A stretch of 59,652 bases of DNA from Burkholderiaceae bacterium (GTDB lineage: Bacteria; Pseudomonadota; Gammaproteobacteria; Burkholderiales; Burkholderiaceae_C), in the NCBI GenBank assembly GCA_019234815.1, contig JAFALA010000028.1:1-59652 (forward strand), in the 5' to 3' direction. Both the position numbers and the translations under genes were made by a program. Below are positions 1 through 10,471 of this stretch, one piece after another (the stretch's first letter is position 1; every line of letters starts with the position of its first letter). The notes beneath the pieces are model-generated. The model had not been told where the DNA came from. It saw only the letters and a list, made by a program, of their open reading frames with translations, and did not search any database.

Positions 1-16
1 TGCTGACACCCGCGCC

Positions 17-1282
17 GTGCCCGGCGCCGAGCCGGTGGCTCCCGCCGAGGGGAAACCGGTGGCTCCTGCCCTCGGGAAAGGAGAAACCGGACCTGCGGAC
101 AGCACGGGCGCCCGGGGTGATCTCGCCAGCGCCCGGGGCGCCGCGCATGTCGTCATCGAGTCCGTGGGCAAGACGTTCCGCCGTGGCGGCCGCCGTACCG
201 TGGCGCTCGCCGGGATAAGCCTGGAGATAGCCGTCGGCGAGTTCGTGTGCCTGCTCGGCCCCTCGGGCTGCGGCAAGTCGACCCTGCTGCGCTCCATCGC
301 GGGCCTGGAGGAAATCACCGGCGGCGAGCTGAGCATCGGCGAGCGGCGCGTCAACGAGCTGCCGCCGGCCGAACGCGGCATCGCCATGGTGTTCCAGTCC
401 TACGCGCTGTACCCGCACATGAACCTGTTCGACAACATGGCTTTCGGCCTGAAGCTGGCCAAGGTGCCGCAGGCCGAGATCGATGCCGCGGTACGCAACG
501 CGGCGCGCATCCTGCACATCGAGCACCTGCTGGAGCGCAAGCCCAAGGACCTGTCAGGCGGCCAGCGCCAGCGCGTCGCCATCGGCCGCGCCATCGTGCG
601 CCAGCCCGAGGTCTTCCTGTTCGACGAGCCACTGTCCAACCTCGATGCGGCGCTGCGGGTGCGCATGCGCTACGAGTTCGCCAAGCTGCACGAGGAACTC
701 AAGACCACCATGGTCTATGTGACGCACGACCAGGTCGAGGCCATGACGCTGGCCGACCGCATCGTCGTGCTGCAGGCCGGCCGGCTCGAGCAGGTCGGCA
801 CGCCGCTGGAGCTGTACGAGCAGCCGGACAACCTGTTCGTCGCCGGATTCATAGGCTCGCCGCGCATGAACTTCATCGACGCGGAACTGGTGGAAGGCTC
901 GGCCCAGGGCGCGCTGCTGCGCCTGGCCAGCGGCGACCGCGTGCAGGCGCGCGTCAATGCGGCGCGCGCGCGCGCCGGCGACGCGGTCAAGCTCGGCATC
1001 CGTCCCGAGCACATCGACCTGGCCGCTGGCGACGGTGGCGGCGGCCGTGATGGCGGCAACGACAACGTGGTGGCCAGCACCGTCACCTTCGTCGAATCGC
1101 TGGGCGGCACCACGCATGCCTACTGCGCCTTCCCCGGCGTCGAGGATGCGCTGAGCTGCGAATTCGACGGCCGCACCCGTGTCCATGCGGGCGACAACCT
1201 GCGCCTGCGTTTTCCGGCCGAGTCCTGCTATTTGTTCGACGCCGAAGGGCTGGCCTTCAAGCGGCTCGGAGCCGGCGCATGA
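17..1282 (+). CDS. malK: Sugar ABC transporter ATP-binding protein (MalK/UgpC type)
   Basis: ATPase subunit that would energise maltose/maltodextrin import with the MalFG permease encoded downstream. The Walker A motif GPSGCGKST is at residues 81-89, the LSGGQ signature near 179 and Walker B FLFDEP near 200, followed by the H-loop THDQ near 236. A C-terminal TOBE-like regulatory domain occupies roughly residues 290-415. The GTG at 17 gives a Pro/Ala/Gly-rich extension of about 45 residues before the ABC domain. The frame is open to the window edge, so the true start may lie outside. Its stop overlaps the start of malE (ATGA), so translation is probably coupled. Residues that would bind regulators such as MalT or EIIA cannot be judged from this reading. 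Confidence 0.9.
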   Translation: MPGAEPVAPAEGKPVAPALGKGETGPADSTGARGDLASARGAAHVVIESVGKTFRRGGRRTVALAGISLEIAVGEFVCLLGPSGCGKSTLLRSIAGLEEITGGELSIGERRVNELPPAERGIAMVFQSYALYPHMNLFDNMAFGLKLAKVPQAEIDAAVRNAARILHIEHLLERKPKDLSGGQRQRVAIGRAIVRQPEVFLFDEPLSNLDAALRVRMRYEFAKLHEELKTTMVYVTHDQVEAMTLADRIVVLQAGRLEQVGTPLELYEQPDNLFVAGFIGSPRMNFIDAELVEGSAQGALLRLASGDRVQARVNAARARAGDAVKLGIRPEHIDLAAGDGGGGRDGGNDNVVASTVTFVESLGGTTHAYCAFPGVEDALSCEFDGRTRVHAGDNLRLRFPAESCYLFDAEGLAFKRLGAGA

Positions 1283-2484
1283 GGGCCTGGCATCTCAAGT
1301 CCATCAAGCTGGGCCTAGCTGCCCTGCTCGCCGCAAGCGGCACGGCACCCGCACGGGCCGACACGGCGCCGCGCCTGCTGGTCTGGATCAACGGCGACAA
1401 GGCCTACAACGGCCTGCAGCAGGTCGGCAACGCCTTCGAGCGCGCCTCGGGCGTGAAGGTCATCGTCGAACACCCGGTCGACGCCACCGACAAGTTCCAG
1501 CAGGCCGCGGGCGCCGGCACCGGGCCGGACATCTTCTGCTGGCCGCATGACCGCGTCGGCGAGTGGGCCAAGGCCGGCCTGCTGACGCCGCTGCGTCCTT
1601 CGCCCGCTGTGCGCGCGGGCATCGAGGACACCGCTTGGCGCGCCTTCGAGTACCAGGGCCGCACCTGGGGCTACCCCATCGCCATCGAGACCACCGGACT
1701 GATCTACAACAAGGCCCTGGTCAAGACGCCGCCCAGCGACTTCGACGGCGTGATCGCGCTGGACCGCAAGCTCGCCGCCCAGGGGCGTCACGCCATCCTG
1801 TGGGACTACAACAAGAGCTTCTTCAGCTGGTCGCTGCTGGCCGGCGCGGGGGGGCAGATCTACGCGCGCGATGCCCGCGGCGAGCTCGATGCGCGCCAGG
1901 TCGGCGTCAACAACGCCGGAGCGCTGGCGGGCGCGAAGATGCTCGAGCGCATGATCCGCGAAGGCCACATGCCGCGCGGCGCCCGCTACGCCGAGATGGA
2001 AAGCGCCTTCGCGCGCGGCGAGATCGCCATGATGATCTCCGGGCCCTGGGCCTGGGACAACGCCCGCAAGGCCAGGATCGACTTCGGCGTGGCGCCGATT
2101 CCGGGCGTGCTGCCAGGCCGCCCCTCGCGTCCGTTCGTGGGCGTGCTGGGCTGCATGATCGCGGCGCCCTCGCAGAACAAGGACATCGCGCGCGAGTTCC
2201 TCGAGAACCAACTGCTGCGTCCCGAAGCCCTGAAGACGCTGGACGCCGACGTGCCGCTGGGCGTGCCGGCCAATAAGGCCTTCTACGCCGAGCTGTCGGT
2301 CAACCCGCTGATCCGCGCCAGCATGGACAACGCGCGCATCGGCGAACCGATTCCCAACATCCCCGAGGTGGGGCGCTTCTGGACCGCCATGGACGCGGCG
2401 CTGGAGGCGATCACCAACGGCCTGCAATCGCCCAAGGACGCGCTCGACGGCGCGGCCGCGCGCATGCTGCTCAAGCAACCATGA
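1279..2484 (+). CDS. malE: Maltose/maltodextrin-binding periplasmic protein
   Basis: Extracellular solute-binding protein of family 1 (401 aa), the periplasmic receptor for the MalFGK importer. It starts with a basic-hydrophobic signal peptide ending near APARA, residues 22-27. The mature part opens with LLVWINGDKAYNGL, matching the start of E. coli MalE, and continues with GPDIFCWPHDR and ISGPWAWDNARK, typical of maltose-binding proteins. No lipobox cysteine is seen, so it should be a free periplasmic protein. The ATG overlaps the malK stop and its TGA overlaps the malF start, placing it in the middle of a coupled operon. Specificity for maltose over other alpha-glucosides is inferred from neighbours. 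Confidence 0.9.
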   Translation: MRAWHLKSIKLGLAALLAASGTAPARADTAPRLLVWINGDKAYNGLQQVGNAFERASGVKVIVEHPVDATDKFQQAAGAGTGPDIFCWPHDRVGEWAKAGLLTPLRPSPAVRAGIEDTAWRAFEYQGRTWGYPIAIETTGLIYNKALVKTPPSDFDGVIALDRKLAAQGRHAILWDYNKSFFSWSLLAGAGGQIYARDARGELDARQVGVNNAGALAGAKMLERMIREGHMPRGARYAEMESAFARGEIAMMISGPWAWDNARKARIDFGVAPIPGVLPGRPSRPFVGVLGCMIAAPSQNKDIAREFLENQLLRPEALKTLDADVPLGVPANKAFYAELSVNPLIRASMDNARIGEPIPNIPEVGRFWTAMDAALEAITNGLQSPKDALDGAAARMLLKQP

Positions 2485-4145
2485 TGGATCCCACCACCCT
2501 GGCGGCCGACGGCCCCTCGACATCCGCCCTTCCCACTCGCGAGCCGGGCTCGCGTGCCTCGCGCCACGGCCTGCGTCCGCCGACCGCATGGGAGCGCGCC
2601 GGCGCCCTGCTGCGCTGGCCGCTGATCGGCGCCGCGGCGCTGGTCGGCCTCTACCTCGTCTTCACCATCTACGTCTCGGGCCAGACGGTCGCGGCGGCGC
2701 TGCTGCTGGCGATGCTGGCGGGCAGCTTCTACCTGTTCATGCGCGGCAGCCTGCCCTATCGCTACCTGTATCCGGGCGTGATGGGCATGGCCGTGTTCAT
2801 CGCCCTGCCGCTGGTCTACACGGCCGTGATCGGCTTCAGCAACTACTCCTCGGCGCACCTGCTCGACGAGCAGCGCGTGCGCGGCTTCCTGCTCGAGCAG
2901 CACGAGGTCGACGAGGCCCACACCCTGGGCTTCACGGTGCATGCCGACGGCCCGCAATTCCGCCTGGCGCTGCGCGATGCCCAGGGTGCCGTGCGCTTCG
3001 TCTCGCCGGCGCTGGCGCTGCGTGCCAGCCGCGCGCCGGTGCAGGTGCCGATGCTGGACGCGCATGGCGAGGCCCTGCCGCTGGAAAGCGCCGGGCTGAT
3101 GCCCGAGCTCGGCCTGCGCGAGCTGATCCAGCACCGCCAGGCGCTGGCGCAGCTGGTGCTGCACCTCCCCGCCCCCACCGCGCAAGACCAGGCCTCCGCG
3201 CAGGAGCTGCACTACCTGGGCCTGCGCGAGTTCGGCCCGGTGCGCCCACACTTCGCGGCCCAGCCCGACGGCAGCCTGCTGCGCCTGGCCGACGGCGAGC
3301 GCTTCGCGCCGGACCGCAGCGACGGCGTGTTCCGCTCGGCCACGGGCGAGGCCCTGCAGCCGGGCTTTCGCGTGATGGTGGGCCTGCGCAACTACGCGCG
3401 CATGCTGTTCGACGCCGAGTTCCGCGGCCCCTTCCTGTCGATCTTCGTGTGGACGGTGGTGTTCTCGCTGGCCACGGTGGCCTGCGCCACGGCCATCGGC
3501 ATGCTGCTGGCCGTGCTGATGAACTGGGAGGACCTGCGCGGCCGCGGCGTCTACCGCACGCTGCTGTTCCTGCCCTACGCGGTGCCGGGCTTCATTTCCA
3601 TCCTGGTCTTCAAGGGCCTGTTCAACCAGAACTTCGGCGAGATCAACGCCATCCTCGACGCGCTGTTCGGCGTCAAGCCGGCCTGGTTCGCCAACCCCCT
3701 GCTGGCCAAGCTGATGCTGGTGATCGTCAACGTCTGGCTCGGCTACCCCTACATCATGATCCTGTGCTCGGGCCTGCTGAAGGCGATTCCGGTCGACCTC
3801 TACGAGGCCTCGGCGCTGGCCGGCGCCGGACCCTGGACCAACTTCCGCCACATCACCGCGCCGCTGATCATCCGGCCGCTGGCGCCGCTGCTGGTCAGCG
3901 CTTTCGCGTTCAACTTCAACAACTTCGTGCTGATCGCGCTGCTGACCGACGGCCGGCCCGACTTCCTGTCGAGCAAGCTGCCGGCGGGCCAGACCGACAT
4001 CCTGGTCTCCTACACCTACCGCATCGCCTTCCGCGATTCGGGCTCGGACTTCGGCCTTGCCGCGGCCATCTCCACGTTGATCTTCGTGCTCGTGGCGGCC
4101 ATGTCGCTGATCAACCTGCGCCTCATGAAAAAGGCGCAAGCCTAA
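2481..4145 (+). CDS. malF: Maltose ABC transporter permease MalF
   Basis: Integral membrane permease subunit (554 aa). The N-terminus has three hydrophobic segments (about residues 38-115), followed by a large periplasmic P2-type loop (about 120-310) like that of enterobacterial MalF, which contacts the binding protein. The remaining membrane spans carry the EAA loop EASALAGAGPWTNFRHITAP near residue 440, which docks on the ATPase. It overlaps malE by 4 bp and is 12 bp upstream of malG. The length and large P2 loop separate it from the short MalF homologues of Gram-positive bacteria. Confidence 0.93.
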   Translation: MMDPTTLAADGPSTSALPTREPGSRASRHGLRPPTAWERAGALLRWPLIGAAALVGLYLVFTIYVSGQTVAAALLLAMLAGSFYLFMRGSLPYRYLYPGVMGMAVFIALPLVYTAVIGFSNYSSAHLLDEQRVRGFLLEQHEVDEAHTLGFTVHADGPQFRLALRDAQGAVRFVSPALALRASRAPVQVPMLDAHGEALPLESAGLMPELGLRELIQHRQALAQLVLHLPAPTAQDQASAQELHYLGLREFGPVRPHFAAQPDGSLLRLADGERFAPDRSDGVFRSATGEALQPGFRVMVGLRNYARMLFDAEFRGPFLSIFVWTVVFSLATVACATAIGMLLAVLMNWEDLRGRGVYRTLLFLPYAVPGFISILVFKGLFNQNFGEINAILDALFGVKPAWFANPLLAKLMLVIVNVWLGYPYIMILCSGLLKAIPVDLYEASALAGAGPWTNFRHITAPLIIRPLAPLLVSAFAFNFNNFVLIALLTDGRPDFLSSKLPAGQTDILVSYTYRIAFRDSGSDFGLAAAISTLIFVLVAAMSLINLRLMKKAQA

Positions 4146-4157
4146 GGAAACCCGACC

Positions 4158-5048
4158 ATGGCCATTGTCCGCGGCACCCAGAACCGCCGGCGCGTCGCCG
4201 CCGCCCACGCCCTGCTCTGGGTCTTCCTGGCCCTGACCCTGTTCCCGCTGCTGGCCATCGTGTCGATCTCGCTACGGCCGGGCAACTTCGCCACCGGCAG
4301 CCTGATCCCGCGCGAGATCAGCCTGGAGCACTGGCAGCTGGCGCTGGGCATCCCCTACCAAGGCGCGGACGGCGCGCTGGTACAGCCGCCCTTCCCGGTG
4401 CTGACCTGGCTGTGGAACTCGATCAAGGTGGCGACCCTGTCGGCCGCCGCCATCGTCGCAATCTCGACCACGGCGGCCTATGCCTTCTCGCGCCTGCAGT
4501 TCCGCTTCCGCCACGGCCTGCTCAACAGCATGCTGCTGCTACAGATGTTCCCGCCGGTGCTGGCCCTGGTCGCCATCTACGCCATCTTCGAGGGCCTGGG
4601 CCGCTTCGTGCCGGCCCTGGGCCTGGAGACGCATGCCGGCCTGGTGCTGGCCTACCTGGGCGGCGTCGCCACGCACATCTGGACCATCAAGGGCTATTTC
4701 GACACCATCCCCGCCGAGATCGAGGAGAACGCCAAGGTCGACGGCGCGACCAGCTGGCAGGCCTTCAGCCGCGTGCTGCTGCCGATGGCGCTGCCCATCC
4801 TGATGGTGGTGTTCGTGCTGGCCTTCATCGGCTGCATCATCGAATACCCGGTCGCCTCGGTGCTGCTGCGCGAGGAGGCCCACCTGACCCTGGCGGTCGG
4901 CTCCAAGTATTTCCTGCATGACCAGCGCTTCCTGTGGGGCGACTTCGCCGCCGCGGCCGTGCTGTCGGGCCTGCCCATCACCGTGGTCTTCCTGGTCGCG
5001 CAGCGCTGGATTGTTTCGGGCCTGACGGCCGGAGGAGTGAAGGGATGA
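4158..5048 (+). CDS. malG: Maltose ABC transporter permease MalG
   Basis: Second permease subunit (296 aa), partner of MalF. It begins with a hydrophobic span ([20 protein letters not shown]), has about six membrane segments, and carries the EAA-loop motif [21 protein letters not shown] near residue 187. The C-terminus [14 protein letters not shown] matches the MalG tail that reaches into the ATPase dimer in E. coli. An AAGGAAAC stretch precedes the ATG. Its stop overlaps the start of the amylase gene (ATGA), so the enzyme is made with the transporter. Confidence 0.93.
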   Translation: MAIVRGTQNRRRVAAAHALLWVFLALTLFPLLAIVSISLRPGNFATGSLIPREISLEHWQLALGIPYQGADGALVQPPFPVLTWLWNSIKVATLSAAAIVAISTTAAYAFSRLQFRFRHGLLNSMLLLQMFPPVLALVAIYAIFEGLGRFVPALGLETHAGLVLAYLGGVATHIWTIKGYFDTIPAEIEENAKVDGATSWQAFSRVLLPMALPILMVVFVLAFIGCIIEYPVASVLLREEAHLTLAVGSKYFLHDQRFLWGDFAAAAVLSGLPITVVFLVAQRWIVSGLTAGGVKG

Positions 5049-6721
5049 GCAGCACCATCAACCGCCGCCGCTTCGGCAGGCACATCGCCGCCGCAGCAGC
5101 CACCGCCGCAACCCTGCCCGCCTGGGCGCTTGCCCAGGACCGCAGCCAGTTCGCCAACGAGACGGACCGCGCGCTCGCCCCGGTGATAGCGGCGCGCGAA
5201 CGCGACTGGCGCATCGGTGCGATCAGCTACCAGGTCATGGTCGACCGCTTCGTGCCCAGCCGGCATCTGGAAGCCAAGCGCGCGCTCTACCCGGCGCCCA
5301 AGCGGCTGCGCGACTGGAGCGAGACGCCCACCTCGGGCCCTTATGTGGAAAGCCAGGGGGTCTGGCAGCACGAGATCGACTTCTGGGGCGGCGACCTCGA
5401 CAGCCTGATGACGCGGCTGGACTATGTGCAAGGCCTGGGCGCCGAGGTGCTCTACCTCAACCCCATCCACCTCGCCTACACCAACCACAAGTACGACGCG
5501 CTCGACTACGAGGCGGTCTCGCCCGAATTCGGCACCCGCGCCGACGTGAAAAAACTGGCCGACGAGCTGCACCGGCGCGGCATGCGCCTGGTGCTCGACG
5601 GCGTGTTCAACCACATGGGCCGCCACTCGCCACGCTTCCAGGCCGCCGAGGCCGACTACCAGGAGCGCGTGCGCCACCTGCAGGCGCAAGGCTTGAGCAG
5701 CGAGGCGGCGCAGGCCGCGGACCCCAAGGACTGGTTCAACTTCGGCCCGCAGTTCCCCGGCGGGGCGCGCGCCTGGTGGGGCTCGCAAAACCTGCCCGAG
5801 CTCAATCTGGAAAATCCCGAGGTGCGGCGCCACGTCTACGGCGACCGCAACTCCGTGGTGCGCCGCTACCTGCGCGAGGAAGGCATAGACGGCTGGCGGC
5901 TGGACGTGGCCTTCGACATCGGCTTTGCCTTCCTGCGCGAACTGACCGAGGCCGCGCATGCCGAAAAGCCGGGTTCGCTGGTGGTCGGCGAAATCGCCAA
6001 CTACCCAGCCGAGTGGACGCCGTCCGTGGACGGCGTGCTGGGCTTCACGCTGCGCGGCCTGATGCTGAAGCTGGCCTCAGGCCAGCTCGACGCCCGCCGC
6101 GGCCAGGCCCTGCTCGCCCGGCTCGTGCAGGACTGCGGCGTCGAGAACCTGATGCGCTCCTGGATCTACCTCGACAACCACGACACCGAGCGCCTCGCCA
6201 CCGCGCTGCCCGACCCGGCGCAGCGCCGCCTGGCCCAGCTGCTGCAGTTCAGCCTGCCCGGCGCGCCCAACCTCTACTACGGCAGCGAGCTCGGCATGAG
6301 CGGCGGCAACGACCCGGAGATGCGCGCGCCGATGCGCTGGGACTGGGTCAGCGACAGCAACGCCGCCCTGAACGCCACGCGGCGCCTGATCGAGCTGCGG
6401 CGCCAGCACCGCGCGCTGCGCCTGGGCAATTTCCGGCCCATCGAATCCGAGCAGTTGCTCGCCTTCGAGCGCTACACCGAGCGCGCCGGCGACAGCGTGG
6501 TCGCCGTGTTCAACCTCAGCGACACGGTCCGGCAGGAGACCCTGCTGGTGCCGGATTCCAAGCTGATGGACGGCACGCGGCTGGTCGACCTGCTCGGCGG
6601 ACCGGACCAGACCTTGCACTCGGCCTGGCTGAGCCTCAGCGTGCCGCCACGCAGCGCCATGTTCCTGAGCCCGGACCTGAGTCCGCGCCAGGGCTACAGC
6701 AACTACAAGCGGGTGCTCTGA
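5045..6721 (+). CDS. Tat-exported GH13 alpha-amylase family enzyme
   Basis: Glycoside hydrolase family 13 enzyme (558 aa) likely to act on maltodextrins or cyclodextrins in the periplasm. The start at 5045 overlaps the malG stop. The N-terminus has a twin-arginine signal ([14 protein letters not shown], cut near ALAQ). The four GH13 blocks are present: DGVFNH near residue 184, GWRLDVAF near 282 (nucleophile Asp about 286), GEI near 315 (acid Glu), and NHD near 378. A C-terminal beta-sandwich follows. The overall look is of cyclomaltodextrinase/neopullulanase-type enzymes, but the exact substrate cannot be told. Folding before export through Tat is inferred from the signal. Confidence 0.85.
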   Translation: MSSTINRRRFGRHIAAAAATAATLPAWALAQDRSQFANETDRALAPVIAARERDWRIGAISYQVMVDRFVPSRHLEAKRALYPAPKRLRDWSETPTSGPYVESQGVWQHEIDFWGGDLDSLMTRLDYVQGLGAEVLYLNPIHLAYTNHKYDALDYEAVSPEFGTRADVKKLADELHRRGMRLVLDGVFNHMGRHSPRFQAAEADYQERVRHLQAQGLSSEAAQAADPKDWFNFGPQFPGGARAWWGSQNLPELNLENPEVRRHVYGDRNSVVRRYLREEGIDGWRLDVAFDIGFAFLRELTEAAHAEKPGSLVVGEIANYPAEWTPSVDGVLGFTLRGLMLKLASGQLDARRGQALLARLVQDCGVENLMRSWIYLDNHDTERLATALPDPAQRRLAQLLQFSLPGAPNLYYGSELGMSGGNDPEMRAPMRWDWVSDSNAALNATRRLIELRRQHRALRLGNFRPIESEQLLAFERYTERAGDSVVAVFNLSDTVRQETLLVPDSKLMDGTRLVDLLGGPDQTLHSAWLSLSVPPRSAMFLSPDLSPRQGYSNYKRVL

Positions 6722-6757
6722 GCGGCGCCCAGGTTTCCTTCCACCCCCCTTCCGAAC

Positions 6758-7651
6758 ATGATCACCCAGGAACTCGGCCGCACCGGCCTGCGCATCTCCC
6801 AACTCGGCTTCGGCGTCATGCAGGCCGGCGACCCCGGCATCGACGAGGCCGCAGCCGGCCGCCTGCTGCATGAAGCGCTCGACATGGGCATCACCCTGCT
6901 GGACACGGCGCGCAGCTACCAGCTGTCCGAAGAACGCATAGGCCGCCACCTGCGGCAGCGACGCGGCGAGTTCGTGCTGTCCACCAAGCTCGGCTACGGC
7001 GTGGACGGCGTAGCCGACTGGACCGCCGAATGCATCGTCCAGGGCGTCGAGCGCGCCCTGCGCGTGATGCACACCGACGTGATCGACATCGTGCACCTGC
7101 ACTCCTGCCCGCTGGAGACGCTGCAGCGCGGCGAGGTGGTCGAGGCGCTGGCGCGCTGCCGCGAACAGGGCAAGCTGCGCGTGGCCGCCTACTCGGGCGA
7201 AAATGAGGCGCTGGACTTCGCCATCGCCTGCGGACAGTTCCAGTCTGTGCAGACCTCGCTGAACCTGGTCGACCAGGGCAACCTCGACTTTGATCGCCTG
7301 CGCCGGGCACAGGAAGCCGGCATGGGCGTGCTCGTCAAGAGGCCGTTGGCCAGCCTGGCCTGGCGCCATGCCCAGCGCCCGGACGACTTTGCGCTGGGCC
7401 TGTATTGGGACCGCTGGCAGGCCATGGGGCTGGAACGGGCGCTGCCGGGCTCCGGCGCCTGGACCGATCTCTCGCTGCGCTTTGCCGCGTTCCAGAGCGG
7501 CGTGTCGGCCTGCCTGGTCGGCAGCACGCGCGCCCAGGCCCTGCGCGACAACGCCGGGGCCCTGGCACTGGGCCCCCTGCCCGAGGCCACGCTGCGGACC
7601 CTGCGCCGCGCCTGGCAGGAAAACTGCCCTGGCGCCGAAGGCGTCATCTGA
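6758..7651 (+). CDS. Aldo/keto reductase
   Basis: NADP-dependent aldo/keto reductase (297 aa) with a TIM-barrel AKR pattern: start ELGRTGLRISQLGFG, catalytic Asp in LLDTARSY (about residue 49), Lys in STKLGYG (about 75) and His in IVHLHS (about 111). The expected tetrad Asp-Tyr-Lys-His is therefore complete. The C-terminus contains the usual ACLVGSTRAQALRDN cofactor-binding segment. It lies 36 bp after the amylase gene on the same strand and probably belongs to the mal operon. It may reduce a sugar-derived aldehyde, but the physiological substrate cannot be inferred. Confidence 0.85.
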   Translation: MITQELGRTGLRISQLGFGVMQAGDPGIDEAAAGRLLHEALDMGITLLDTARSYQLSEERIGRHLRQRRGEFVLSTKLGYGVDGVADWTAECIVQGVERALRVMHTDVIDIVHLHSCPLETLQRGEVVEALARCREQGKLRVAAYSGENEALDFAIACGQFQSVQTSLNLVDQGNLDFDRLRRAQEAGMGVLVKRPLASLAWRHAQRPDDFALGLYWDRWQAMGLERALPGSGAWTDLSLRFAAFQSGVSACLVGSTRAQALRDNAGALALGPLPEATLRTLRRAWQENCPGAEGVI

Positions 7652-7678
7652 TTGACCCCACGCCCCCGCGAGGCCACC

Positions 7679-8920
7679 ATGAGCACCACCGAAGTCTTCC
7701 TGATCGCCATGCTGATCATCTACTCACTGCCCTACCTGGTGTGGCGGCTGGGCCGGACCGACTACTGGGCGCCGCTGGTGGTGGTGCAAATCATCGGCGG
7801 CATCGTCCTCGGCCCGGGCGTGCTGGGCGCGGCCTTGCCAGGCTACTACCACTTCGTCTTCACGCCGGCCGTGATCCAGTCGCTCAGCGGCGTGGCCTGG
7901 TGGGGCGTCATGCTGTTCGTCTGCATTGCCGGCGTCGAGCTCGACCTGGCGCAGACCTGGAAGCACCGGCGCGAAAGCAGCATCACGGCAGGCCTGGCGC
8001 TGGGCGTGCCCTTGCTGTTCGGCAGCCTGGCCGCCCTGAGCCTGTTGAGCCTGCCGGGCTGGATGGGGCCACGCGCGCAGTCCTGGCAGTTCGTGCTGGG
8101 CATCGGCATGTCGTGTGCCGTGACGGCGCTGCCCATCCTGATCCTGCTGATGGAAAAGCTCGCCATGCTGCGCAGCCCGCTGGGCCAGCGCATCCTGCGC
8201 TACGCGAGCCTCGACGACGTCGCCATCTGGGGCGTGCTCGCGCTGATCCTGCTGGACTGGGAACGCATGGGCCGCCAACTCGGCTTCCTGATCGCGTTCG
8301 GCCTGTGCTCAATGGCTTTCCGCGCCCTGATGCGCCGCATCCCGGCCGACGACCGCTGGTACGCGGCGCTGATCTGGCTGGCGCTGTGCGCCTTCGGCGC
8401 CGACTGGTCGGGCCTGCATTTCATGGTCGGCGCCTTCCTGGCCGGCGCGGTGATGGACGCGCACTGGTTCGACCAGCAGCGCCTCGACCAACTGCGCCAC
8501 CACGTGCTGCTGGTGCTGATGCCGGTGTTCTTCCTGAGCACAGGCCTGCGCACCAATTGGCAGGTCGGCGGCTGGGCCGTGTTCGGCGGCGCCGCGCTGC
8601 TGCTGCTGGCATCGGTGGGCGGCAAGCTGCTCGGCACCGAACTGGCAGGCCGCGTGCTGGGCTGGCCGCGCGCCGAGCGCTCGCTGATCGGCTGGCTGCT
8701 GCAGACCAAGGCGCTGATCATGATCATCTTCGCCAACGTGCTGCTGGACAAGCAGGTCATCACCAGCGAGACCTTCACGGCCCTGCTGCTGATGGCAGTA
8801 GGCAGCACTATGCTGACGGTGCCGGTGGTTGCGCCCAAGCTGGCGCGCCTGCTGGGTCGCACGCCGGCGGCATCCGCCGCCGATCAACAAGGCGTCGAAG
8901 AGTTGGCGCTCAGGGGCTGA
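7679..8920 (+). CDS. Cation:proton antiporter (CPA2/KefB-like membrane domain)
   Basis: Polytopic membrane protein (413 aa from the ATG at 7679) with about 12 hydrophobic segments and the pattern of the Na+/H+ exchanger fold: PYLVWRLGRTDYWAPLVVVQIIGGIVLGPGVLG at the start and a central YASLDDVAIWGVLAL stretch whose paired Asp residues match the ion-binding DD of CPA2 antiporters. No C-terminal RCK/TrkA domain follows, so it is the short form. It lies 27 bp after the aldo/keto reductase. Its role in a sugar operon is unclear. The stop overlaps the convergent halogenase-family gene by 11 bp. Confidence 0.8.
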   Translation: MSTTEVFLIAMLIIYSLPYLVWRLGRTDYWAPLVVVQIIGGIVLGPGVLGAALPGYYHFVFTPAVIQSLSGVAWWGVMLFVCIAGVELDLAQTWKHRRESSITAGLALGVPLLFGSLAALSLLSLPGWMGPRAQSWQFVLGIGMSCAVTALPILILLMEKLAMLRSPLGQRILRYASLDDVAIWGVLALILLDWERMGRQLGFLIAFGLCSMAFRALMRRIPADDRWYAALIWLALCAFGADWSGLHFMVGAFLAGAVMDAHWFDQQRLDQLRHHVLLVLMPVFFLSTGLRTNWQVGGWAVFGGAALLLLASVGGKLLGTELAGRVLGWPRAERSLIGWLLQTKALIMIIFANVLLDKQVITSETFTALLLMAVGSTMLTVPVVAPKLARLLGRTPAASAADQQGVEELALRG

Positions 8921-10433
8921 CGGAGCCCGGCGCCGCGCAGTGCTGGCGGACAAAGTCGGCGTGCAAGGGCATGGCGTTCACGCAGCTGCCGATCACGTTC
9001 CTGACGTTGCCGACGAAGTCTCGCAGCACCGCGTCGGGCAGGTGGTCGACCATCGGGTGGTAGGCCTGCGGGCGCAGGCCCTGGCCGTGCATGACCTGCA
9101 GCCAGCTCACGTGCGAGAACAGCTCTGAGGCTTCGCGATAGATGCGGCCGCTGCTCTGGTACAGGTCCATCTTGGCGCGCAGGGTGTCGGGAATGTCCAT
9201 CTCGCGGCAGCGGCGCCAGAACGGCGCATCCATGCGTTGCGTCAGCTTGTAATGCAGGATCAGGAAGTCGCGGATGCGCTCGACCTCCTGGTCGGCCTGG
9301 CGGTTGAATTCATCGATGTCGGCCTGTGCAAAACGCTTGTCGGGGAACTGCGCCAGCAGGCGCATGATCTGCGACTGGACCATGTGGATGCTGGTCGACT
9401 CCAGCGGCTCCATGAAACCGCTGGACAGGCCCAGGGCCACGACGTTCTTGTTCCAGCTCTTCTTGCGGCGCCCGGTCACGAAGCGCAGGGGGCGCGGCTC
9501 GGCCAGGGCTTCGCCGTCGAGGTTGGCGAGCAGGATGCTGGCCGCCTCGTCGTCGCTCATGTACTCGCTGCAATAGACATGCCCGTTGCCGATGCGGTGC
9601 TGCAGGGGAATGCGCCACTGCCAGCCAGCCGAATGCGCCGTCGCGCGGGTATAGGGCGTCAGCGCGGGCGCCGAGGCGCAAGGCACGGCCACGGCGCGAT
9701 CGCAGGGCAGCCAGTGCGACCAGTCCTCATAGCCCGTCTTCAGGGTCTGCTCGATCAAGAGGCCCCGGAAGCCCGAGCAATCGAGAAACAGCTCGCCCTC
9801 GACCGACTCGCCGCCCTCCAGCCGCAGCGACTCAATGAAACCGTCGCCGGCGCGCTGCCGCACCTCGACGATCTTGCCCTCGGTGCGCACGACCCCCAGC
9901 TTGACCGCCCGCTCGCGCAGGTAGTCGGCATAGAGCGCCGCGTCGAAATGGTAGGCATGCGCGACCTCGCCCAGCGGCGAATTGGCCATGCCGGCGTCGG
10001 CGCGCGCGAAGCGGTTCTGCAGGCAGGCTGCCGTGTTGATCGAATAATCCTCCAGCGGCGCGGCCTCGCCGCGCATCCAGGCCTTGAGCCAGAACTGGTA
10101 GAAAGGCAGCAGGCCGTGCGGGCGCCCGATCACGCCGAAGCCGTGGATGTAGGACTCGCCGACCTGCCCCCAGTTGCGGAATTCGATGCCCAGCTTGAAG
10201 GTGCCCTGGCTGCGCCGCAGCACCTCGTCCTCGTCGAGGCCCAGCGCGGCATTGAAGGCATTGATGGTGGGAATCGTCGCTTCGCCGACGCCCACGATGC
10301 CGGTCTCTTCGGACTCCACCAGCCGGATGCTGCATCCCGGCGGCACGAACTGTACGAGCGCATTGGCGGCCATCCATCCGGCGGTGCCGCCGCCGACGAT
10401 CACGACCTTGCGGATCTGCGAATCCAACTGCAT
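8910..10433 (-). CDS. Tryptophan halogenase-family flavoprotein (copy 1)
   Basis: Flavin-dependent halogenase superfamily protein (507 aa). The N-terminus has the FAD-binding motif VVIVGGGTAGWMAANAL, the GTFKLGIEF segment holds the lysine that corresponds to the catalytic Lys of PrnA, and the family hallmark WQWRIP is at residues 271-276. The start ATG at 10433 was chosen because it directly precedes the conserved FAD fold. It lies 38 bp downstream of a paralogue on the same strand, and both follow a TonB-dependent receptor gene. Family members in receptor-linked sugar loci are usually of unknown substrate, so free tryptophan halogenation should not be assumed. Confidence 0.85.
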   Translation of the reverse strand: MQLDSQIRKVVIVGGGTAGWMAANALVQFVPPGCSIRLVESEETGIVGVGEATIPTINAFNAALGLDEDEVLRRSQGTFKLGIEFRNWGQVGESYIHGFGVIGRPHGLLPFYQFWLKAWMRGEAAPLEDYSINTAACLQNRFARADAGMANSPLGEVAHAYHFDAALYADYLRERAVKLGVVRTEGKIVEVRQRAGDGFIESLRLEGGESVEGELFLDCSGFRGLLIEQTLKTGYEDWSHWLPCDRAVAVPCASAPALTPYTRATAHSAGWQWRIPLQHRIGNGHVYCSEYMSDDEAASILLANLDGEALAEPRPLRFVTGRRKKSWNKNVVALGLSSGFMEPLESTSIHMVQSQIMRLLAQFPDKRFAQADIDEFNRQADQEVERIRDFLILHYKLTQRMDAPFWRRCREMDIPDTLRAKMDLYQSSGRIYREASELFSHVSWLQVMHGQGLRPQAYHPMVDHLPDAVLRDFVGNVRNVIGSCVNAMPLHADFVRQHCAAPGSVSP

Positions 10434-10471
10434 GCCATCACTCCAGATCAAAGATTCAACCAAAGATTCAT